Assembly (NCBI RefSeq): GCF_029961765.1
Contig: NZ_CP124681.1
Span: 2,790,001-2,854,000, forward strand
DNA: 64,000 nt
Origin: Nocardioides sp. QY071
GTDB lineage: Bacteria > Actinomycetota > Actinomycetes > Propionibacteriales > Nocardioidaceae
Reading direction: 5' to 3'
A model generated the notes under the pieces. It made no database searches, was not told the DNA's origin, and saw only the letters and a program-made list of their open reading frames with translations. Made by a program: the position numbers and the translations under genes. Positions 40,944-48,830 of the stretch are shown piece after piece. Numbering within the stretch: the stretch's first letter is position 1; each line of letters begins with the position of its first letter.

Positions 40944-41909
40944 GTGACCGACACGAGGGACGTCGACATCCTGGGTGAGCCGTGGACGGCGGAGACCATC
41001 GCGCTCGAGGACGACTTCGAGGGCGAGGTCGTCGCGACCCTGGTCAGCCGCCCGGCCGCGGAGCCTGACGGTCCGGCCACCCTGCACGTGCACGGGTTCT
41101 CCGACTACTTCTTCCACACCGAGTACGGCGAGTGGTGGCTCGAGCACGGGCACGCGATGTACGCGCTCGACCTGCGCAAGTACGGGAGATCCCTGCGACC
41201 GCACCAGTCGGCGACCTACGTCGCGGACCTGACCGACTACTTCGCCGAGCTGGACGCCGCCTGGGAGCGGATCACCGTGCGCGACGGGCACCGGCAGGTC
41301 GTGCTGTCGGGCCACTCCACCGGCGGGCTGGTCGTGGCGTTGTGGGCCGACGAGCGCCGGCCGCCCGAGCTGGCCGGCCTGCTGCTCAACTCGCCGTGGC
41401 TCGACCTGCAGGGCAAGGCCTGGCTGCGCTCCCCCGTCGCGAACCGGATGATCGAGGAGGCCGGCCGGCGGCGCCCGATGCGGGAGCTGCCGCGCGACGT
41501 CAGCGGCTACTACGGCCGCAGCCTGCACCGCGACCACGAGGGCGAGTGGGACTTCGACCTCACCTGGAAGCCGGTCGAGTCCTTCCCGGTGCGCTTCGGC
41601 TGGCTGCGCGCCGTGCGGCAGGGCCACGCCCGCCTCCAGGCCGGGCTCGACGTACCCGCGCCGGTGCTGGTGCTCTCCTCCGACCGCACCGGTCAGCCGG
41701 CCGGGATGGACGAGGACGTCTTCTCCACCGACATCGTGCTCGACGTCGAGCAGATCCGGCGCTGGTCGGTCGCCGTCGGCCGGCACGTCACCTACGCCGC
41801 CGTGCCCGGCGCGGTGCACGACGTGGTGCTCTCGCGCAGCGGGCCGCGGGCGCGGGCGTACGACGAGATCGAGCGCTGGCTGCGCGCCTACGTTCAGCTG
41901 CAGCGGTAG
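40944..41909 (+). CDS. Alpha/beta hydrolase (serine aminopeptidase S33/monoacylglycerol-lipase-like)
   Basis: 321 residues. The oxyanion segment is LHVHGFSDYFFHTEYG, the nucleophile elbow VLSGHSTGGLVVALW and the catalytic His is in PGAVHDVVLSRSG. The lid region 170-230 is typical of the lysophospholipase/monoacylglycerol-lipase group. No signal peptide. The last 16 bases overlap the convergent DUF4190-like gene. Confidence 0.9.
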   Translation: MTDTRDVDILGEPWTAETIALEDDFEGEVVATLVSRPAAEPDGPATLHVHGFSDYFFHTEYGEWWLEHGHAMYALDLRKYGRSLRPHQSATYVADLTDYFAELDAAWERITVRDGHRQVVLSGHSTGGLVVALWADERRPPELAGLLLNSPWLDLQGKAWLRSPVANRMIEEAGRRRPMRELPRDVSGYYGRSLHRDHEGEWDFDLTWKPVESFPVRFGWLRAVRQGHARLQAGLDVPAPVLVLSSDRTGQPAGMDEDVFSTDIVLDVEQIRRWSVAVGRHVTYAAVPGAVHDVVLSRSGPRARAYDEIERWLRAYVQLQR

Positions 41910-42319
41910 ACGCCGTCGGAGTGGGTGTAGCAGTCGTCGACACTGCTCTCGGCCCACACCCCGAGCACGATCACCGCGGCGACGCCGAGCAGGAAGAGCG
42001 CGAAGCCGATCCAGCCGATGATGATGCCGGCCGTCGCCAGGCCCCCGCCCTGGTCGTTGCGCTGCCGGATCTGGCCCTTGGCGATGTGGCCGAGGATCGC
42101 GCCGACGATGCCGGTCGCCCCGAGGCAGGCGGTGAGCGAGATGATGCTGACGACGAGCGAGGCGATGGCCAGGCCGTTGGTGGTCGGGGTCGGCGGGTAG
42201 CCGTAGGGCGCCACCGGCTGGCCGTACGGCTGCGCCGGCTGCCCGTAGGGCTGGCCGTACTGACCCGAGGGCTGGCCGTAGGGCTGGTACGGGTCGTTCT
42301 CGGGCGGCGGAGTCGTCAT
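41894..42319 (-). CDS. DUF4190-type membrane protein with PYGQP repeats
   Basis: 141 residues. The first 45 are a cytosolic Pro-Tyr-Gly-Gln rich head with repeats of PYGQP. Two membrane segments follow, about 50-72 (LAIASLVVSIISLTACLG) and 100-122 (GIIIGWIGFALFLLGVAAVI), and end with a short tail holding two cysteines (DDCYTHSDGVYRCS). DUF4190 proteins are common in actinobacteria and of unknown function. ATG 42319 is preferred over the GTG/ATG 12 codons earlier, since the repeats start right after it. Confidence 0.85.
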   Translation of the reverse strand: MTTPPPENDPYQPYGQPSGQYGQPYGQPAQPYGQPVAPYGYPPTPTTNGLAIASLVVSIISLTACLGATGIVGAILGHIAKGQIRQRNDQGGGLATAGIIIGWIGFALFLLGVAAVIVLGVWAESSVDDCYTHSDGVYRCS

Positions 42320-42355
42320 GGCGGAAGGATCCCACGCGCCCACGAGCCGGGCCAC

Positions 42356-42361
42356 TAGGGT
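42356..42361 (+). promoter_or_regulatory. Leaderless -10 element of the 42368 gene
   Basis: TAGGGT, six bases before ATG 42368. Confidence 0.55.
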
Positions 42362-42367
42362 CTCCCC

Positions 42368-42760
42368 ATGGCCGCATTCCAGCTCGACCCCGTGACCGGA
42401 CTCTCCCTGGGTCGCATCGCCATCGGCGTCGGCGCACTCGCCGCGCCCTCGACCACCGCCCGCGTGCTCGGCCTCGACCCGGCCGCGAACCCGCAGCTCG
42501 ACTACATGGGCCGGATGTTCGGTGCCCGCGAGATCGCTCTCGGCGCGGTGACGCTGGTGTCCCGGGGTGCGCTGCGCCGCAACCTCACCGCCGTCGGCAT
42601 CGCCGTCGACGGAGCCGACCTCGCCAACGGCGTGATCGAGCTCGGTCAGAAGAACGTCTCCAAGCTGGCCAGCGGGATGCTGATCGGCGCGGCGGCCGGT
42701 GCGGTCGGCTCGGGCGTGCTCGCCCTGGTCCGCGGCCGCGGCCGGGCCAAGGCCGCCTGA
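42368..42760 (+). CDS. DUF4267-like small membrane protein, paralogue of 15880
   Basis: 130 residues with three to four hydrophobic segments: LGRIAIGVGALAAPSTTAR, GRMFGAREIALGAVTLV, and ASGMLIGAAAGAVGSGVL. The first two blocks align with the 15880 protein at the same spacing. Function unknown; basic C-terminus. The stop lies 18 bp before a tandem repeat that runs into the convergent TSUP gene. Confidence 0.72.
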   Translation: MAAFQLDPVTGLSLGRIAIGVGALAAPSTTARVLGLDPAANPQLDYMGRMFGAREIALGAVTLVSRGALRRNLTAVGIAVDGADLANGVIELGQKNVSKLASGMLIGAAAGAVGSGVLALVRGRGRAKAA

Positions 42761-42777
42761 CCGGGCTCACCCGGACC

Positions 42778-42814
42778 GGCTCACCAGCCCAGGCTCACCA
42801 GCCCAGGCTCACCA
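42778..42814. repeat. Tandem 14-bp repeat (2.6 copies) overlapping the TSUP stop codon
   Basis: GGCTCACCAGCCCA twice plus nine bases of a third. The partial copy includes the TSUP stop at 42809-42811. Confidence 0.8.
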
Positions 42815-43597
42815 CAGCAGGTTGGCCACGGCCACCAGGCCGACGACCACGATCACGGCACGCAGCACGATCGGCGGCAGCCTGCGGCCGATCGCGGAGC
42901 CGAGCACGCCGCCGCAGACCGCGCCGACGCCGACGAGCAGCACGAGCAGCCAGTCGACCTTCGCCTCGCTGCCGAACAGGCCGAGCTCGGCCACGCCGAC
43001 GAACACCAGCCCCGCGACACCGTTGACGACGGCGACGAGCACGTTCTTGACACCGTTGAGGCGTTGCAGCGACTCGGAGATGCCGATCCCGAGCACCCCC
43101 ATCAGCAGCACGCCCTGCGCCGCGCCGAAGTAGCCGCCGTACACGCCGGTGCCGAACACGGCCAGCGGCACCCACCAGGACCGCTCGACGGCGCCCGCCT
43201 CGCGGTGCTCGGCACGGGCGGCGACCGCCTTCGACAGCCGCGGTTGCACGACGACGAGGACGATGCCGAGCAGGATCAGCACCGGTACGGCGGCCTTGAA
43301 CGCCCCCGGCGGCAGCACCAGCAGCAGCACGGCGCCGAGCACGCCGCCCGCGGTCGAGAACGCCAGCAGGCGCAGGATCCGGTCGCGCTGCCCGACCAGC
43401 TCGCGGCGGTAGCCCACGGCGCCCGCGATCGAGCCGGGCACCAGGCCCAGGCTGTTGGACATGTTGGCGGTGACCGGCGGGACGCCGAGGGCGAGCAGGG
43501 TCGGGAAGGTGATCAGCGTGCCCGAGCCGACCACGGCGTTGATCGTGCCGGCGCCGACCCCGGCGAGCAGGACCGCCGCGACCTCGAGGAGGGTCAC
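42809..43597 (-). CDS. TSUP (TauE/SafE) family membrane transporter
   Basis: 262 residues, about eight membrane segments with the two-fold repeat of the family: GVGAGTINAVVGSGTLITFP and PPVTANMSNSLGLVPGSIAG in the first half, GTGVYGGYFGAAQGVLLMG and LNGVKNVLVAVVNGVAGLVF in the second. The family moves sulfite, sulfoacetate or other organosulfur anions. GTG start overlapping the SPFH stop (GTGA), so it is the last gene of a three-gene operon with SPFH and NfeD proteins. Confidence 0.9.
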   Translation of the reverse strand: MTLLEVAAVLLAGVGAGTINAVVGSGTLITFPTLLALGVPPVTANMSNSLGLVPGSIAGAVGYRRELVGQRDRILRLLAFSTAGGVLGAVLLLVLPPGAFKAAVPVLILLGIVLVVVQPRLSKAVAARAEHREAGAVERSWWVPLAVFGTGVYGGYFGAAQGVLLMGVLGIGISESLQRLNGVKNVLVAVVNGVAGLVFVGVAELGLFGSEAKVDWLLVLLVGVGAVCGGVLGSAIGRRLPPIVLRAVIVVVGLVAVANLLW

Positions 43598-44652
43598 TCC
43601 GCGGAGGGGTCCTTCTGGCCCGGGTGGGCCGCGCTCTCGGCCTCGGCGATCGCCTCCTGGACGGCGGCGCTGGTGCCGGTGTCGGGCAGCTCGAGCTCGG
43701 TCGGGCCCATGTCGACCCGCTTCGCCGGGCCCGGCGTGGACTTCGGGATGCCGGCGATCTCGTGGATCGAGGAGCCGAGACCCTCGAGGGCCTTGGTGAT
43801 CTCCGAGGGGATCACCCACACCTTGTTGGCGTCGCCCTCGGCGATCTTCGGCATCATCTGGAGGTACTGGTAGGCCAGCAGCGACTGGTCCGGGCGCCCG
43901 TCGTGGATCGCCTGGAAGACGGTCTGGATGGCCTGGCCCTCACCCTGGGCGCGCAGGATCTGCGCCTCGCGCTCGGCCTGGGCCCGCAGGATCTGGGACT
44001 CCCGCTCGCCCTCGGCGTTGAGGATCGCGGACTGCTTGTTGCCCTCGGCCGTGAGGATGGCGGACTGACGAGCACCCTCGGCGGTCAGGACGAGGGCGCG
44101 CTTGTCGCGCTCGGCGCGCATCTGCTTCTCCATCGCGTCCTTGATCGACGGTGGCGGCTCGATGCCCTTGATCTCCACGCGCTTGACCTTGATGCCCCAC
44201 CGCCCGGTCGTCTCGTCGAGCACGGCGGACAGCCCGCTGTTGATGGACTCGCGGCTGGTGAGGGTCTGCTCGAGATCCATGCCGCCGACGACGTTGCGCA
44301 GCGTGGTCATGGTGAGCTGCTCGATGGCCTGGATGTAGTTGGAGATCTCGTACGTCGCCGCGATCGGGTCGGTCACCTGGAAGTAGATGACGGTGTCGAT
44401 GTCGACGGTGAGGTTGTCCTCGGTGATCGCCGACTGCGGCGGGAAGCTCACGACCTGCTCGCGCAGGTCGATGACGTAGTGCACCTTGTCGACGAACGGC
44501 AGCACGAAGTTGAGGCCGGCCGGCAGGGTCTCCTTGTACTTGCCGAAGCGCTCCACGATGCCGGTGTAGGCCTGCGGGATCACCCGGATCGACTTCGCGA
44601 CCACGGTGATCACCAGCAGGAGCAGCAGGGCGAGCAGGACCAAGACGATCAT
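43594..44652 (-). CDS. SPFH/Band 7 (QmcA/stomatin-like) membrane scaffold protein
   Basis: 352 residues. A signal-anchor segment at about 2-20, then the Band 7 domain (VIPQAYTGIVERFGKYKETL, LREQVVSFPPQSAITEDN, SNYIQAIEQLTMTTLRNVVG) and the long coiled coil rich in Ala, Glu and Gln (repeats of AEGxxxSAIL and QILRAQ) that drives ring assembly. SPFH proteins organise membrane microdomains. It overlaps NfeD by ATGA upstream, the standard SPFH-NfeD pairing, and the TSUP gene downstream. Confidence 0.93.
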   Translation of the reverse strand: MIVLVLLALLLLLVITVVAKSIRVIPQAYTGIVERFGKYKETLPAGLNFVLPFVDKVHYVIDLREQVVSFPPQSAITEDNLTVDIDTVIYFQVTDPIAATYEISNYIQAIEQLTMTTLRNVVGGMDLEQTLTSRESINSGLSAVLDETTGRWGIKVKRVEIKGIEPPPSIKDAMEKQMRAERDKRALVLTAEGARQSAILTAEGNKQSAILNAEGERESQILRAQAEREAQILRAQGEGQAIQTVFQAIHDGRPDQSLLAYQYLQMMPKIAEGDANKVWVIPSEITKALEGLGSSIHEIAGIPKSTPGPAKRVDMGPTELELPDTGTSAAVQEAIAEAESAAHPGQKDPSAE

Positions 44653-45122
44653 CGGGGCTCCTCGATCTGGGGGTCGGACACGGGACGGACGTGGGCGGTG
44701 GCGCCGACGATGGAGACGACCTCCACCGCCTCACCGACGGCGAGGCTGCCCCCCGGGGGCTCGGCGACGGCGAGCCAGGACTCGCCGCCGATCTTCACCC
44801 TGCCGGGCCGGTGCTCGGCGACCGGCTCCGTGACGATCCCCCGGCTGCCGACCAGGCTGGCCGGCCCGAGCACGAGGTCCGGGCCGCCGTGCAGCCGGCG
44901 TACCAGCTGCGGCCGGACCCCGGCGAGCAGGGCCACGGCGGCGGCCGAGGCGACCAGGACGGTGACGACGACGTTGTCGGTGACCAGTGCGGTCACTGAT
45001 CCGGCGACGGCTCCACCGGCGAGCATCAGCAGGAACAGGTCCAGGCTGAGCAGCTCGGCCAGGGCCAGTGCGATCCCGACGCCCAGCCAGGTCTCCCACA
45101 GGTGGTCCCGCAGCCAGTCCAT
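44649..45122 (-). CDS. NfeD-like membrane protein
   Basis: 157 residues of the short NfeD type: membrane segments in the first 75 residues (GVGIALALAELLSLDLFLLM, ALVTDNVVVTVLVASAAAV), then the OB-fold tail (GSRGIVTEPV, GRVKIGGESWLAVAEPPGG, VGEAVEVVSIVGATAHV). It partners SPFH proteins in membrane quality control. TAGAGT lies six bases before ATG 45122 and is the operon promoter. Confidence 0.92.
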   Translation of the reverse strand: MDWLRDHLWETWLGVGIALALAELLSLDLFLLMLAGGAVAGSVTALVTDNVVVTVLVASAAAVALLAGVRPQLVRRLHGGPDLVLGPASLVGSRGIVTEPVAEHRPGRVKIGGESWLAVAEPPGGSLAVGEAVEVVSIVGATAHVRPVSDPQIEEPR

Positions 45123-45128
45123 GCCACG

Positions 45129-45134
45129 ACTCTA
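45129..45134 (-). promoter_or_regulatory. Leaderless -10 element of the NfeD-SPFH-TSUP operon
   Basis: TAGAGT on the minus strand, six bases before ATG 45122. Confidence 0.55.
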
Positions 45135-45151
45135 GTTGAGAGCCCTCTACG

Positions 45152-45949
45152 TCACCCGCGGTGGTGCTGCTTGCGGCGGGCCGCGTAGCGCCCGTCGTGG
45201 TTCTCGAGCACCAGGGGCATGCCGAAGGTGGCCGAGAGCGCCTCGGCCGTCATCGTCTCCTCGATCGGGCCCTCCGCGACCACCTGGCCGCCGCGGAGCA
45301 TGAGGACGTGGGTGAACCCCGGCGGGATCTCCTCGACGTGGTGCGAGACCAGCACCGTCGCGGGCGAGAGCGGGTCGTAGGCGAGGACCGAGAGGGTGGA
45401 CACGAGGTCCTCGCGGCCGCCGAGGTCGAGGCCGGCCGCCGGCTCGTCGAGCAGCAGCAGCTCGGGGTCGGTCATCAGGGCCCGGGCGATCTGGACCCGT
45501 TTGCGCTCCCCCTCGCTGAGGGTGCCGTAGGTGCGGTCGGCGAGCCCGGCGACGCCGACCTCGCGCAGCAGCGCGTCGGCGCGGTCGTGGTCGACGGCGT
45601 CGTACGCCTCGTTCCAGCGGCCCAGCACGGCGTACGACGCGGTGAGCACCAGGTCGCGCACGGTCTCGTTGCGCGGGATCTGCTCGGCGACGGCGGCGCT
45701 CGAGACGCCGATCCGGGGGCGCAGCTCGAAGATGTCGACGGTGCCGAGCAGCTCGCCCAGCAGGCCCACGGCGCCCGCGGTCGGGTGCAGCTGGGCCGCG
45801 GCGATCTGCATCAGGGTGGTCTTCCCCGCGCCGTTCGCGCCGAGCACGACCCACCGCTCGCCCTCACGGACCACCCAGCTGACGCGGTCGAGCAGGGTCG
45901 CCCGGCCACGACGCACGGACACCTCGGCGAGCTCCAGCACGGCGGACAT
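45152..45949 (-). CDS. ABC transporter ATP-binding protein
   Basis: 265-residue nucleotide-binding subunit: Walker A GANGAGKTTLMQI, signature TLSEGERKRVQIARAL, Walker B LLLLDEPAAGLD and switch His in LVSHHVEEI. No permease gene is adjacent. This ModF/YclH-like stand-alone type, with the divergent GRWNEAYDAVDHDRADALL middle region, may act with an unlinked permease or as a regulator. TAAGGT lies seven bases before its ATG. Confidence 0.9.
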   Translation of the reverse strand: MSAVLELAEVSVRRGRATLLDRVSWVVREGERWVVLGANGAGKTTLMQIAAAQLHPTAGAVGLLGELLGTVDIFELRPRIGVSSAAVAEQIPRNETVRDLVLTASYAVLGRWNEAYDAVDHDRADALLREVGVAGLADRTYGTLSEGERKRVQIARALMTDPELLLLDEPAAGLDLGGREDLVSTLSVLAYDPLSPATVLVSHHVEEIPPGFTHVLMLRGGQVVAEGPIEETMTAEALSATFGMPLVLENHDGRYAARRKQHHRG

Positions 45950-45956
45950 GCGAGCC

Positions 45957-45962
45957 ACCTTA
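45957..45962 (-). promoter_or_regulatory. Leaderless -10 element of the ABC ATPase gene
   Basis: TAAGGT on the minus strand, seven bases before ATG 45949. Confidence 0.45.
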
Positions 45963-45978
45963 ACGAGTCCGCGGGCAG

Positions 45979-45984
45979 TAGGGT
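45979..45984 (+). promoter_or_regulatory. Leaderless -10 element of the 45991 gene
   Basis: TAGGGT, six bases before GTG 45991. Confidence 0.55.
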
Positions 45985-45990
45985 CGCCGG

Positions 45991-46707
45991 GTGAGCGCAC
46001 TCCCCGTCTCGGCCCGGCTGGCGTGGTGGGGAACCGCCTGGCTGCGCGGACGGGTCGGCCCCGACGAGGTCCTCGACGCGGTCCACGGCTACGACGTGAC
46101 CCACGTCGTGAGCACCCCCGACGGACCGTCCTCGCTGCTGCTCGAGCTCGCCGCCGCCCGCAACGCCGGGGCCGACGGGGTCGCTGCAGCGTTCCCGGCA
46201 CCGGGCGATCCGGCCGGGCTGCGTGGGCCGCGGGAGCTCACGACAGCGGCCGTCGAGGCCGGCGAGGTGGTGCTCCTGCCCGGCACGGGCCTGGTCCCGC
46301 GCCAGGTCGGGCGCGCCGTCGAGTGGACCGTGCTGCCCGCCGAGCGCCGGCCGCCGCCCGACCTCGGCGACGCCGACCGGCAGCTGCGCGCGGTCCTCCT
46401 CACGGCGGCCAACCTGCTCGCCGATCTCGACGTCGCCCGGTGGCAGCCGCTGGTCGCCGACGAGCTGCACGACCTGCGCACCGCCGTACCCCTGCCGGCT
46501 CCGGCAGGCACTCCGCCCCGCTGCGTAGATCTCGCCGGCCGGGCGCTGCACCTCGAGGCGGTCGTGGAGCTCGCGCTGCGCGACGACGGTGGGGCGCTGT
46601 CGGCGGGCGAGGCGGGCATCCGCCGAACCGCGCTCGAGCCGCTGGAGCGCGCCGCCCGGCACGCGCTGACGGCGGCCTGCTCGCCCGACGGCTGGCCACC
46701 GGCGTGA
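45991..46707 (+). CDS. Conserved hypothetical actinobacterial protein
   Basis: 238 residues, no named family recognised. Conserved-looking blocks are ARLAWWGTAWLRGRVGPDEV at the start, VAAAFPAPGDPAGLRGPREL, GEVVLLPGTGLVPRQVGRAV and GRALHLEAVVELALRDDGGA. It is soluble, mostly helical at the C-terminus and lacks catalytic motifs. GTG start from a leaderless promoter, 34 bp before serB on the same strand, so it may form a loose pair with it. Confidence 0.72.
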   Translation: MSALPVSARLAWWGTAWLRGRVGPDEVLDAVHGYDVTHVVSTPDGPSSLLLELAAARNAGADGVAAAFPAPGDPAGLRGPRELTTAAVEAGEVVLLPGTGLVPRQVGRAVEWTVLPAERRPPPDLGDADRQLRAVLLTAANLLADLDVARWQPLVADELHDLRTAVPLPAPAGTPPRCVDLAGRALHLEAVVELALRDDGGALSAGEAGIRRTALEPLERAARHALTAACSPDGWPPA

Positions 46708-46741
46708 GCCGGGGCCGCGCAGCGGTAGCCTGCACCCCGCG

Positions 46742-47962
46742 ATGAGCCCTCACGATGCAGCGGACGACACCCTCCTGATCACCGTCACCGGAGCCGACCG
46801 GCCCGGCGTCACCTCCACGGTCCTGGAGAGCCTCGCCGCCTCCGGCGTGAGCGTCGTCGACCTCGAGCAGATCCTGATGCGCGGCCGGCTCGTCCTCGGC
46901 GTCCTGGTGACCGCGCCGCGCGACCGCAAGAAGCTGCGCCGGCAGCTGGAGGCGACGGTCGAGGCGCTCGGCATGACGGTCGAGGTCGAGAAGGGCTCGG
47001 GCGACAACCGCACCCGCCACCAGGACCGGGCACACGTCACCGTCATCGGTGCGCCGCTCAAGGCCTCGGCCATGGCCGCCATCGCCGGCCGGATCGCCGA
47101 CTGCGGCGGCAACATCGACCGGATCGAGCGGATGGCGCGCTACCCCGTCACCGCGCTCGAGCTCGACGTCTCCGGCGCGCGGCCCGACCGGCTGCGCCAG
47201 CTGCTGGCCGTCGACGCGGCCGCCCACCGCATCGACGTGGCCGTCCAGCCCGCCAACCTGCTGCGCCACGGCGTGCGGCTGATCGTGATGGACGTCGACT
47301 CGACCCTGATCCAGGGCGAGGTGATCGAGATGCTCGCCGAGCACGCCGGCTTCGGCGCGGAGGTCGCCGACGTCACCGAACGGGCGATGCGCGGCGAGCT
47401 CGACTTCGAGCAGTCGCTGCGAGCCCGGGTGAAGCTGCTCGCCGGTCTCGACGAGTCCGTCCTCGACGCCGTGTACGACGCCATCGTCGTCAACCCCGGC
47501 GCCCGCACCATGGTGCGCACCCTGCGCCGCCTCGGCTACCGCTTCGCCATCGTCTCCGGCGGCTTCAGCCAGATCACCGACCGCCTCGCCGAGGACCTCG
47601 GCATCCACCGGGCCCGCGCCAACACCCTCGAGATCGTCGACGGCAAGCTCACCGGCGAGGTCGTCGGCGAGGTCGTGGACCGGGCCGGGAAGGCCACCGC
47701 GCTGCGGGAGTTCGCCGCCGACCTCGGCATACCCGAGGACGCCACCATCGCCATCGGCGACGGCGCCAACGACCTCGACATGCTCGCCGCCGCGGGCCTG
47801 GGCATCGCCTACAACGCCCGCCCTGTCGTCCGGGAGGCCGCGGACACGGCCCTCAACGTGCCGTACCTCGACGCGATCATGTACCTGCTCGGCATCACCC
47901 GCGAGGAGATCGAGGCGGCCGACGCGGCGGCGGGCATCGTCACGCCGGCACCGCCGGTGTGA
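46742..47962 (+). CDS. serB: Phosphoserine phosphatase with N-terminal ACT domains
   Basis: 406-residue HAD hydrolase for the last step of serine synthesis. Residues 10-85 (TVTGADRPGVTSTVLESLA) and 95-165 (VTVIGAPLKASAMAAIAGRI) are two ACT domains, giving serine feedback. HAD motif I DVDSTLIQGEVIEMLA, motif II VSGGFSQITD, motif III Lys in DRAGKATAL and motif IV IGDGANDLDMLAAAG are intact. The ACT-SerB layout is that of mycobacterial SerB2. Its stop is followed at once by a 273-bp inverted-repeat element. Confidence 0.95.
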   Translation: MSPHDAADDTLLITVTGADRPGVTSTVLESLAASGVSVVDLEQILMRGRLVLGVLVTAPRDRKKLRRQLEATVEALGMTVEVEKGSGDNRTRHQDRAHVTVIGAPLKASAMAAIAGRIADCGGNIDRIERMARYPVTALELDVSGARPDRLRQLLAVDAAAHRIDVAVQPANLLRHGVRLIVMDVDSTLIQGEVIEMLAEHAGFGAEVADVTERAMRGELDFEQSLRARVKLLAGLDESVLDAVYDAIVVNPGARTMVRTLRRLGYRFAIVSGGFSQITDRLAEDLGIHRARANTLEIVDGKLTGEVVGEVVDRAGKATALREFAADLGIPEDATIAIGDGANDLDMLAAAGLGIAYNARPVVREAADTALNVPYLDAIMYLLGITREEIEAADAAAGIVTPAPPV

Positions 47963-47963
47963 T

Positions 47964-48236
47964 TTTGGCCGTCGCTTCGCTCCGGCATGTCGGCCGCCCT
48001 TTTGCGCGTCGCCTTCCTCCGCTGCGCTCGCTGGCGCTCGCTCCGCTCCGTCCAGGCAACGCGGGGCGCCCGACGAAAGACACTCAGCCGAGTGTGGTGC
48101 ACACACGCGTGGCATCCGTCTGGAGCTCGTCGCGCCGCCCGCCGTTTCTGCACGGAGGAGCGAGCGAGGAACGAGCGAGCGGGGGAGGAAGAAACGGCGC
48201 CAAAGGCGGCGCGACATGCGAGCGAAGCGAGCCAAA
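47964..48236. repeat. Long imperfect inverted-repeat element, 273 bp
   Basis: Left arm 47964-48004 starting TTTGGCCGTCGCTTCGCT and right arm 48201-48236 ending AGCGAAGCGAGCCAAA align over about 36-40 bases in inverse orientation with a few gaps. Inside is a second pair, GCCGTTTCT at 48141-48149 and its complement at 48190-48198. The interior is made of GCTCGCT-like runs and has no credible gene; 47963-48302 is otherwise non-coding. Confidence 0.65.
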
Positions 48237-48302
48237 CCAACACCGTGAGTCCCTCACGAGACGCACCGACCCCGCGCCGAGGGCCGGATCACGCCGCCTT
48301 GC

Positions 48303-48812
48303 TCAGCCCCGCCCCACCTGGAACGCGAGCAACCGGCACCCGACCGGCACCACGTCGTCCCACGTGCCGTCGACGGCGAAGACCGCGGCCGCACTCGTCG
48401 GGAAGCTGCCCAGCTCGATCGCGCCCGACGCCTGGCCCTCACCGTCGTCGAGGAGCTGCACCAGCATGGCCATCGTCGGGTTGTGGCCGACCACGATCAC
48501 CGTCGACGCGTCGTCGGGGGTGCTGTGCACCAGCTCCAGGACGCCGGCCTCGTCGGTGCCGTAGAGGGCGCCGTCGATCTGGGGGGTGAGGTCCCAGCCG
48601 GCGCCGCTGGCCAGGACGTCCCAGGTCTCGCGGGTGCGGGCGGCGTACGACACGTAGGCGACGTCCGGCTCGACCCCGGCGCCGGCCAGCCACTCCCCCA
48701 GGGCTCGGCCGTCATCTCGGCCCCGCTCGCTCAGCACGCGTTCGACGTCGGAGGCGGCGAACTGCTCGGCCTTGGCGTGTCGGACGACGACGAGCAGCCG
48801 TTGCTTCTCCAC
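48303..48812 (-). CDS. SixA-type histidine phosphatase
   Basis: 169 residues. The catalytic RHG variant is LVVVRHAKAEQF near residue 8, followed by LSERGRDDGRALGEWL, the second core Arg in YAARTRETWDVL, and the proton-donor region VIVVGHNPTMAMLV. SixA removes phosphate from phosphohistidine, for example in PTS or phosphorelay proteins. GTG 48812 is set by TACGAT six bases upstream. Confidence 0.9.
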   Translation of the reverse strand: MEKQRLLVVVRHAKAEQFAASDVERVLSERGRDDGRALGEWLAGAGVEPDVAYVSYAARTRETWDVLASGAGWDLTPQIDGALYGTDEAGVLELVHSTPDDASTVIVVGHNPTMAMLVQLLDDGEGQASGAIELGSFPTSAAAVFAVDGTWDDVVPVGCRLLAFQVGRG

Positions 48813-48818
48813 CCGGGC

Positions 48819-48824
48819 ATCGTA
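48819..48824 (-). promoter_or_regulatory. Leaderless -10 element of the SixA gene
   Basis: TACGAT on the minus strand, six bases before GTG 48812; it fills most of the 18-bp gap to the divergent membrane protein gene. Confidence 0.5.
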
Positions 48825-48830
48825 GTCCCC

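Noticed and set aside
48005..48200. Possible short genes inside the inverted-repeat element
   Set aside because: All frames give Arg/Ser-rich low-complexity products without start signals or family resemblance.
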